From positions 1-12,259 of the forward strand of contig DRHE01000135.1 of NCBI GenBank assembly GCA_011049745.1: a DNA stretch of 12,259 nt, given 5' to 3'. This document shows, one piece after another, positions 6,980 to 12,259 of this stretch. Numbering within the stretch: position 1 is the stretch's first letter; each line of letters starts with the position of its first letter. The notes under the pieces are model-generated. The model saw nothing but the letters and a program-made list of their open reading frames with translations, was not told the DNA's origin and ran no database searches. The position numbers were made by a program, and so were the translations under genes. Source of the stretch: Spirochaetales bacterium. GTDB lineage: Bacteria; Spirochaetota; Spirochaetia; SZUA-6; DRHE01.

Positions 6980-8374
6980 GTGAGCGAAGTGAACAAAGCC
7001 TTTAGCCTGTGGCTCTTTTTCTACCTTATTCTGTTCAATCAAGGGGTGTCGGCCCAGGATTTCAAAGCGGAAATTAAGAGTGAGATGGAGAATTTCCAGC
7101 TTTTTAAGAACCGCTGCCTGGCACAATGGCCCGGCTACCGCCTGCTCCTGATTCAGGAACAGGAAAAAGCTGAACCCATCGAAATTAGGGTGGGTTTCTC
7201 CACTCCACTGATTACCTGGGGTCCCTTGAGCCATTTCGGCCTGGCCAGAATGGTGTTAAACCCACTGGGTTACTCCCCCGGCAGCACTGTTTTTAGCGAA
7301 AGGTCAGGTTTCCGCCTGGATTGCAGTTTCAGCGGCGGCAGCCGCCGGGGTTTTGTTATTGAACCATTGCCGGACAAATTGGGGCTTTTTCTCTGGGAAG
7401 GGGAGGGCCTGCCGTCAAAGGTCGGTGCATTTGCAGAGCTGAGCCCGGTAAGCGGCCTGCAGCTGGAGGGTATCATTCTGACCATGACTACTGAAGGTTT
7501 CCGGGCTGTGCCCCAATCCGATCAATGGTTCAGTGAGAGAGCGCCCTTTCCAGGAGGGCGGCTCCACCACCTGGGGGGCAGAGTTAACTGGCAGACACCA
7601 CTGCTGCATATTTACTCCTCCTTAGTGGCCTGCGGAGGTGAAGGGCTGATGCCCGGTTACTTTATTAATCTTGATCTGCGGCTTAAGAACCGCTTTTTTC
7701 CTTTAGAACTACTGATGGGCTACTGTTCAGCTGATTACTTTACACCGGATGGTGAAATTATAGATGACTGGCTCAGATTCGGAGCAGAGTCAGAGTATTC
7801 CCTGTCCGGATCAGCAGTAATCAGCTTGACCTACCAACGAAAGGTCTTACATGGCCTTCATGGACAGAGATATTTGCCGGGCTGGGAAAGCCTGGGCTTT
7901 AGTGCGAAGAAGGAATTTAAGCCGGGGCAGGAGGTGACGATAACTGTCGAATCAGGGGCAACAGGGAAAATTGATTATGATGAAAAGGGAGGAAAAGCGA
8001 AAAGTCTGGCCAGTGAAGCAGCTCTTGGTTTCTCTATCGCAGGCGGCGAGCTCAAAGGCTATTTTAGCAGCGAGTGGGGTGAAGAGGAGCTGCCGGAAAA
8101 GAAATTCTATCTGAAGGGCAGCCGCCGGAGTGAAAACGCATTTCTCACTTTGGAATGGCGCACTTTTTTCAAAGAGGCTTTCAGCTATTCACTGCTTCTG
8201 GAAATCGAAGTTAAGGGATCTTCTAAAGCAGGCTCATCCACTGCCGGCAGCAGGCGTTTCTATCTAAAAGGCGGTCTTGAGGAGCTGCCGGCCGAAGAAT
8301 GGCGGTTTTTAATGTCCGGCCCTTTGCCCTTTGATAACTTTTTCTTAAGAATTGGCTGGGAAGCGGAGAATTGA
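6980..8374 (+). CDS. Exported protein of unknown family, possible outer-membrane beta-barrel
   Basis: I do not recognise the family. The 464-residue product begins with a signal peptide: hydrophobic SLWLFFYLILF (9-19) and a probable signal peptidase I site after VSA (23-25), so mature protein would start at Gln26. There are no further long hydrophobic helices. The rest is rich in Gly, Ser and aromatic residues in short alternating strands (for example FFPLELLMGY, SGSAVISLTYQRKV, FYLKGSRRSENAFLTLEW), separated by polar turns. That pattern fits an outer-membrane or periplasmic beta-rich protein. A Ser/Gly/Ala-rich stretch lies near 414-424. The start is uncertain: GTG at 6980 (or 6989) is the only standard option, because an in-frame stop occurs at 6947 and no ATG or clear ribosome binding site is present. 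The gene is divergent from ackA and converges on mgtE with one base between the stops. Confidence 0.7.
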   Translation: MSEVNKAFSLWLFFYLILFNQGVSAQDFKAEIKSEMENFQLFKNRCLAQWPGYRLLLIQEQEKAEPIEIRVGFSTPLITWGPLSHFGLARMVLNPLGYSPGSTVFSERSGFRLDCSFSGGSRRGFVIEPLPDKLGLFLWEGEGLPSKVGAFAELSPVSGLQLEGIILTMTTEGFRAVPQSDQWFSERAPFPGGRLHHLGGRVNWQTPLLHIYSSLVACGGEGLMPGYFINLDLRLKNRFFPLELLMGYCSADYFTPDGEIIDDWLRFGAESEYSLSGSAVISLTYQRKVLHGLHGQRYLPGWESLGFSAKKEFKPGQEVTITVESGATGKIDYDEKGGKAKSLASEAALGFSIAGGELKGYFSSEWGEEELPEKKFYLKGSRRSENAFLTLEWRTFFKEAFSYSLLLEIEVKGSSKAGSSTAGSRRFYLKGGLEELPAEEWRFLMSGPLPFDNFFLRIGWEAEN

Positions 8375-8375
8375 A

Positions 8376-9725
8376 TCAGTTGATTTTGAGCAGGAATTTA
8401 GCTGTCTCAAAATAGATAGTCAATCCCGACACATCGATTATGGTGGCAATTAATGGTCCGGCCATTACGGCCGGATCCTTTCCCAGCCGGTCAATAATTA
8501 CCGGGGCTATGGTGCCCACCAGGGTGGCGATAATTACCACAAAGGTCATGGCCAAACCCACAGCCATAGCTTGATCCAGGGAAATATAGGGCGGAAAAAA
8601 CATTGAGCGGCCGATTGTCAGCAGGCCTAGAGTCAGACCGATTGTGGTTCCCACTAGAATCTCTTTTATTAAAATACGCCGGAGATCACGAAAATGGATC
8701 TCGCCGGTGGCCAGTCCGCGGATCATCAGGGTAGCTGATTGGGTGCCGGAGTTGCCGCCGGTGCCGGTGACAATTGGTATAAAAAAGGCCAGAACCACAG
8801 CTGCCTGCAGCACAGCCTGGTAATGGGCTATAACATTGGTGGTAATAGTGGCAGCCATAAGCAGAATAATGAGCCAGGGAATTCTTTTCTTTACCAGAGC
8901 GAAGACCGAACTCTCGAGGTAGGGATCGGTACTTCCCCCCATAGCTCCCATTTTGTAAATGTCTTCGGTCTGTTCTTCCCGGATAACGTCGATGATATCG
9001 TCAAAGGTGATAATACCGAGCAACCGGTTATAGTGGTCGACAACGGGCAGAGCCAGAAAATCATAGGTTTCCAGAATAACGGCAGCTTCTTCCCGGTCTG
9101 TATCGTCAAATACCGAAGTGACATTTTTGACCATAATATTTTCAATCAATTCTTCATTTTCTGCGGCCAGGATATCACGCAGAGAGACAACGCCTATAAG
9201 CCTTTGGAGCTGATCCAGGATATAGATATAATAGATGGTTTCAATGCTGGCCGCACTCTTCCTGACCCAGGTTAAAGCCTGGGCAACAGTCAGGGAGGAG
9301 CGCAGGGCCAGGTAGCGGGGAGTCATCAGGCCGGCTGCATCATCTTCATCAAACTTCAGCAGGAACTGGGTCTCCCTCTTTGCCTCTTCACCCAGGGCAT
9401 TCCAGACAGCTTCACGAACCTCCGGGGATACAGATTGAATGAAGTCAGTTAAATCGTCAGGGTCCATCTCGGCTAATAAGATCTTCAAATGCTCACCGGT
9501 AAGTGAGGTTATCAGAGCTTCCTGCTTTGAGAGGGCTAAAGAAGTGATCAGATCCACTTTCTGTTCTATGGTAAGTCCGGTGAATATTTTGACCTCTTCT
9601 TCTTCACTTAAAGAATCCCACTGTTCAATAAGCTCAGGTAGGGGCACTTCGGCCAGCGCCTCCTTAAGCTCTTTTTCCTTCATCAGCACCAGGTATTCCC
9701 TGATATTCTCCATGGTTTTACTCAT
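8376..9725 (-). CDS. mgtE: MgtE-type magnesium transporter
   Basis: A 449-residue Mg2+ channel of the inner membrane. Order of parts: the N-terminal superhelical MgtE_N domain (about 1-130), two CBS domains (about 135-200 and 202-255), a connecting helix, and five membrane helices (about 283-449). Family motifs are present: PIVTGTGGNSGTQS (317-330) and DPAVMAGPLIATIIDVSG (417-434). Asp431 corresponds to the pore Asp that selects Mg2+ in the Thermus protein. CBS and N domains close the pore when cytosolic Mg2+ is high, so regulation is likely built into the protein. The start is ATG (9723-9725) with GGAG (9735-9738) 9 nt upstream inside the end of murB. Only two bases separate it from the murB stop, so the two genes are probably co-transcribed. 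Length and motifs are complete. Confidence 0.95.
   Translation of the reverse strand: MSKTMENIREYLVLMKEKELKEALAEVPLPELIEQWDSLSEEEEVKIFTGLTIEQKVDLITSLALSKQEALITSLTGEHLKILLAEMDPDDLTDFIQSVSPEVREAVWNALGEEAKRETQFLLKFDEDDAAGLMTPRYLALRSSLTVAQALTWVRKSAASIETIYYIYILDQLQRLIGVVSLRDILAAENEELIENIMVKNVTSVFDDTDREEAAVILETYDFLALPVVDHYNRLLGIITFDDIIDVIREEQTEDIYKMGAMGGSTDPYLESSVFALVKKRIPWLIILLMAATITTNVIAHYQAVLQAAVVLAFFIPIVTGTGGNSGTQSATLMIRGLATGEIHFRDLRRILIKEILVGTTIGLTLGLLTIGRSMFFPPYISLDQAMAVGLAMTFVVIIATLVGTIAPVIIDRLGKDPAVMAGPLIATIIDVSGLTIYFETAKFLLKIN
8455..8477. other. GC-rich hairpin inside mgtE, possible terminator for the opposing gene
   Basis: GGTCCGGCC, loop ATTAC, GGCCGGATCC form a 9-bp stem with one G-T pair. 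It lies about 80 bp past the stop of the plus-strand exported-protein gene, which has no intergenic room for a terminator. Only three T's follow the stem on the plus strand, so a terminator role is weak. The bases also encode the conserved DPAVMAGP part of MgtE. Confidence 0.3.
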
Positions 9726-9727
9726 AG

Positions 9728-10651
9728 TCAGTTACTCCATTCACCAATTAAAAGTATCTCTCTTTCCAGTTTATAGCCGAACGCGGCATATACTTTTTCT
9801 TCAATAAATTCTATCAGTTTAAGAACATCCGCAGCTTCACTTTTGCCGGTATTGACTATTAAATTAGCATGGGACTGTGAAATTTCAGCTCCACCGATTT
9901 TGTAACCCTTTAATCCCAAAGAATCAATTACCTTACCGGTTGGCCGGCCGAAATCGCGGTTGTTTTTAAATATCGATCCGGCACAGGGAAAGAGAAAATG
10001 TCCCTTTTCAACTCTGTCCTGTTTATATTGATCCATTTTATCCTTAATCTGCTCCTTATTGCCGGGAGCAAGGTGAAAAAAACCCTTTAAAATAATCGAG
10101 TTGCCTGACTGGAAGGGTGATTTTTTATAACCGAATTCTTCAGGGGAAACTCTTAAACGTCTGAGCTGCAGATTGTCATCTAAAAGCTCCACTGCCGCTA
10201 AAATATCGGAAACTGAAAAGCCGTAGCAGCGTGCATTCATCCAGATTGAGCCGCCAACGCTGCCCGGCATGGAATAGAGAAACTCCATGCCGGATAGGGC
10301 CAGGTATCGGGCTGCCAAACTGGCCTGACTTGCAGCCATACCACAGTGGACGCCGAATAACTCCTTTTCCGGTTCAAAAAAAGATCCGGAAAATAATGAG
10401 AGATCGATTACTATGCCCCTGATCCCCCGGTCGGATACTAAAGAGTTGGCGCCTTCACCCAACAGGAAAAAGGGCAGCTCTTCATTTAGACAGAGGTGAT
10501 AGATCTTTTTCAGTTCTTTTAGGTTCTGAGGGGTTACAAAAACATCAGCCGGCCCGCCGATACGGAAAGAAGTATGGCTGCTCATGGGTTCGTTGAAGAG
10601 AATCCGGCTTCGCATATTGATTTTTCTTACTAATTTCTTTAAGTTCTTCAC
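9728..10651 (-). CDS. murB: UDP-N-acetylenolpyruvoylglucosamine reductase (MurB)
   Basis: FAD enzyme that uses NADPH to reduce UDP-GlcNAc-enolpyruvate to UDP-MurNAc in the cytoplasm, the second committed step of peptidoglycan synthesis. The 307-residue protein shows the FAD-binding parts TSFRIGGPAD (27-36), LLGEGANSLV (63-72) and MPGSVGGSIWMN (128-139). The catalytic Ser is Ser226 in AGSIFKN, and Glu298 in LEREILLIG matches the C-terminal catalytic Glu. FGYKKSPF (173-180) keeps the substrate-site Tyr. It belongs to the shorter MurB class (B. subtilis-like). The start is GTG at 10651 with no ribosome binding site; Met13 is an alternative. A TAAAAT at 10658-10663 would place the transcript start at or next to the GTG. 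mgtE follows after 2 bp. Confidence 0.95.
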   Translation of the reverse strand: MKNLKKLVRKINMRSRILFNEPMSSHTSFRIGGPADVFVTPQNLKELKKIYHLCLNEELPFFLLGEGANSLVSDRGIRGIVIDLSLFSGSFFEPEKELFGVHCGMAASQASLAARYLALSGMEFLYSMPGSVGGSIWMNARCYGFSVSDILAAVELLDDNLQLRRLRVSPEEFGYKKSPFQSGNSIILKGFFHLAPGNKEQIKDKMDQYKQDRVEKGHFLFPCAGSIFKNNRDFGRPTGKVIDSLGLKGYKIGGAEISQSHANLIVNTGKSEAADVLKLIEFIEEKVYAAFGYKLEREILLIGEWSN

Positions 10652-10657
10652 AGTACC

Positions 10658-10686
10658 ATTTTACAGGTAAAACCCAATTTTATCTA
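10658..10686 (-). promoter_or_regulatory. Possible murB-mgtE promoter giving a nearly leaderless mRNA
   Basis: On the minus strand TAGATA (10681-10686) and TAAAAT (10658-10663) are 17 bp apart. The -10 is strong (5/6) and the -35 is 4/6. The predicted transcript start falls at about 10651, the first base of the GTG codon. Confidence 0.35.
10659..10672. promoter_or_regulatory. Dyad TTTTAC-AG-GTAAAA between murB and cysS
   Basis: A perfect 6-bp inverted repeat with a 2-bp centre in the 55-bp divergent region. It overlaps the proposed murB -10 and could bind a regulator acting on both genes, or be an AT-rich chance palindrome. Confidence 0.35.
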
Positions 10687-10696
10687 CTTGCTGCAC

Positions 10697-10701
10697 GGAG
10701 G
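10697..10701 (+). promoter_or_regulatory. Ribosome binding site fixing the TTG start of cysS
   Basis: GGAGG lies 5 nt before the TTG at 10707 and supports that start codon; no ATG occurs at the expected place. Confidence 0.7.
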
Positions 10702-10706
10702 AAGCA

Positions 10707-12146
10707 TTGACTCTCAAGCTTTTTAATACCCTGGGACGAAAAATAGAGGATTTTGTGCCAATAATTCCTAATGAAGTCGGCTTATATACCTGCGGGCCTA
10801 CTGTTTATAATTTCGCCCATATAGGCAATTTGCGTACCTATCTCTTTGAAGATATTCTGCGGCGCACCCTTGAGTATCTGGGGTACAGCGTAAATCAGGT
10901 TATGAATGTGACTGATGTGGGCCACCTTACCGACGATGCTGATCAGGGTGAAGACAAAATGATGAAAAGCTCAAGGGAGCAGGGAAGAAGTGTCTGGGAT
11001 ATTGCCGAGTTTTACTCCGAAGCTTTTTTTAAGGATCTGGAATTACTCAATATTTTAAAGCCCACGATTGTCTGCAAAGCAACAGAACATATTACTGAGA
11101 TGATCGAGCTGATCAAGCGGATAGAGGATAATGGTTTTACCTATTCTGCCGGCGGCAACCTCTATTTTGATATTGCCAAAGCAAAAGATTACGGTAAACT
11201 GGCCCTGCTTAATCTACAGGAGTTAAAAGCGGGCGCCAGAATTGAAGTGGATAAGAACAAAAAAACCCCCCATGATTTTGTGCTCTGGTTTACCCGTTCA
11301 AAATTTGAACACCAGGCAATGATGTGGAATTCTCCCTGGGGACGCGGCTATCCGGGCTGGCATGTTGAGTGCAGCGCCATGTCCATAAAGTATTTGGGAG
11401 AACAATTTGATATTCATTGCGGCGGTGTGGATCACATTTCCGTGCATCACACCAATGAAATTGCCCAGTCGGAAGCGGCTACCGGAAAAAAATGGGTAAA
11501 CCACTGGCTGCATGGTGAGTTTCTGGTATTGAATAAGGAGAAGATGGCTAAATCTTCAGGGAAATTCCTTACTTTAGCGGCTTTGCTTGAACAGGGCATT
11601 AAACCCCTTGACTACCGTTATTTCTGTTTAGGGGCTCACTACCGCAGCCAGGTTCAGTTCAGTTTTGAAGGTCTGGAGGGCGCTAAAGCAGCAAGAGCTA
11701 ATATGGCGGAGCGACTGATCCATTTGCAGGGTGAGGTTGAAGAGAGCGGAGCGGAACCCGGCGAAACTGTGCCGGGCGAAAAAAAAGGGGCTGAAGCAGA
11801 AGAGTACCTGACTGCTTTTAAGAAAAATATATGCAATGATCTGAACACACCCAGGGCGCTGGCCGATTTCTGGGGTCTTTTAAAGGATAATGGCATCCAG
11901 GCGGCGGAAAAACTTAAAATCCTCTATGAAATGGATAAAGTTCTGGGGCTTGATATCGCTAAGTTTAAATTACAGGATGAGGAAATCGATGAGCAGATCA
12001 AAATGCTTATCAAAGAGAGAGAGCTGGCCAGAGCCGAGAAGGATTTCCGGAGAGCAGATAGAATAAGAGCGGAGTTGAACGGGCGTGGAATAATCTTAAG
12101 GGACACACCCTCGGGAACAGGGTGGCGAAAGAAGCAGGCAGGGTGA
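10707..12146 (+). CDS. cysS: Cysteinyl-tRNA synthetase
   Basis: Class I aminoacyl-tRNA synthetase that charges tRNA-Cys with cysteine using ATP, in the cytoplasm. The 479-residue protein is full length. YTCGPTVYNFAHIGN carries the HIGH motif as HIGN (38-41). The KMSKS loop reads KMAKS (279-283). Zinc ligands that select cysteine are visible: Cys29, Cys222 in HVECSAMS, His247 and Glu251 in HHTNE. The C-terminal part (about 365-479) is the helical DALR-type and anticodon-binding region. The Glu/Gly-rich segment at about 343-366 is a likely linker. The start is TTG supported by GGAGG. The stop overlaps the GTG start of the sigma factor gene by GTGA. No T-box leader fits in the 55-bp upstream gap. 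The sequence style resembles spirochaete enzymes. Confidence 0.96.
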   Translation: MTLKLFNTLGRKIEDFVPIIPNEVGLYTCGPTVYNFAHIGNLRTYLFEDILRRTLEYLGYSVNQVMNVTDVGHLTDDADQGEDKMMKSSREQGRSVWDIAEFYSEAFFKDLELLNILKPTIVCKATEHITEMIELIKRIEDNGFTYSAGGNLYFDIAKAKDYGKLALLNLQELKAGARIEVDKNKKTPHDFVLWFTRSKFEHQAMMWNSPWGRGYPGWHVECSAMSIKYLGEQFDIHCGGVDHISVHHTNEIAQSEAATGKKWVNHWLHGEFLVLNKEKMAKSSGKFLTLAALLEQGIKPLDYRYFCLGAHYRSQVQFSFEGLEGAKAARANMAERLIHLQGEVEESGAEPGETVPGEKKGAEAEEYLTAFKKNICNDLNTPRALADFWGLLKDNGIQAAEKLKILYEMDKVLGLDIAKFKLQDEEIDEQIKMLIKERELARAEKDFRRADRIRAELNGRGIILRDTPSGTGWRKKQAG

Positions 12147-12259
12147 AAATCGATCAGGGGCTTTTCGAAGAAGCATATGAAACCCTTTACCCTTTAATCC
12201 ACAAACTGGCCTATCATATTACCGGAGATGTGGAGCAGGCTGAGGATCTCTGCCATGAA
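12143..12259 (+). CDS. Sigma-70 family RNA polymerase sigma factor, probably ECF, N-terminal part
   Basis: Only the first 39 residues are in the window; the gene runs off the right edge. The frame begins at GTG (12143-12145), overlapping the cysS stop. FEEAYETLYPLIHKLAYHIT (8-27) followed by GDVEQAEDLCHE is sigma region 2.1/2.2, as in ECF sigma factors (compare the common LYP-x-x-x-x-LAY-x-x-x-GD-x-x-x-AEDL-x-x-E pattern). This region binds the core polymerase beta' clamp helices. The very short N-terminus before region 2 favours an ECF type over a housekeeping sigma. Regions 4 and any anti-sigma gene lie outside the window. Translation is probably coupled to cysS. From memory, T. pallidum also has a sigma-24-type gene next to cysS, which supports the call. 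Confidence 0.85.
   Translation, partial: MKIDQGLFEEAYETLYPLIHKLAYHITGDVEQAEDLCHE

Noticed and set aside
6869..7234. Minus-strand 121-codon open frame across the start of the exported-protein gene
   Set aside because: No recognisable domain or start signal; the plus frame has a signal peptide and is much longer.
8739..9275. Plus-strand 178-codon open frame opposite mgtE
   Set aside because: Antisense to CBS and pore domains with clear family motifs; composition follows from the mgtE codons.
10660..10686. Plus-strand promoter TTTACA ... TATCTA for cysS
   Set aside because: The spacer is only 15 bp and the start site would leave almost no room before the ribosome binding site; cysS must have a promoter nearby but I cannot place it.

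Overview
The window looks like a stretch of spirochaete chromosome (Spirochaetota, Treponema/Spirochaeta-like). The basis is the order murB / cysS / sigma factor, which from memory also occurs in Treponema pallidum, the long (447-residue) acetate kinase, the cysteinyl-tRNA synthetase sequence style, and an orphan exported protein that suits a double-membrane cell. This assignment is an inference from motif recognition, not from a database search.

Layout. (1) Bases 1-1330 are decayed accessory DNA: a broken ISKra4-family transposase running in from the left edge, followed directly by the middle part of a PIN-domain (VapC-like) gene. (2) Three imperfect 16-bp tandem repeats (1350-1397) lead into the 3' end of a two-gene minus-strand operon (1394-4989). 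It encodes a heterodimeric ABC exporter with one normal and one degenerate ATPase site. (3) Bases 5054-5401 hold the N-terminal part of a nucleotidyltransferase gene cut short before ackA. (4) ackA (minus, 5402-6745) has a near-consensus sigma-70-type promoter. (5) A 234-bp intergenic region with small repeats separates ackA from a divergent gene for an exported protein of no recognised family (6980-8374). (6) That gene converges, with one base between stop codons, on a minus-strand pair murB-mgtE. (7) cysS runs plus-strand, divergent from murB, and overlaps by GTGA the start of a sigma-70-family (probably ECF) sigma factor that leaves the window at the right edge.

How they work together. Most intact genes are housekeeping: acetate/ATP metabolism (ackA), peptidoglycan precursor synthesis (murB), Mg2+ uptake (mgtE), translation (cysS) and transcription control (sigma factor). 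The ABC pair is a probable multidrug or lipid exporter. Fragments of mobile and toxin-type genes lie on both sides of it, so this part of the chromosome has probably seen insertion and deletion. Start codons are often non-ATG: TTG for the first ABC gene and cysS, GTG for murB, the exported protein and the sigma factor.

I found no tRNA, rRNA, CRISPR array or convincing riboswitch, and nothing I would call a new biological system. The items most worth following up are the unrecognised exported protein, the sigma factor coupled to cysS, the G210D change in a conserved AckA motif, and the IS/PIN junction.
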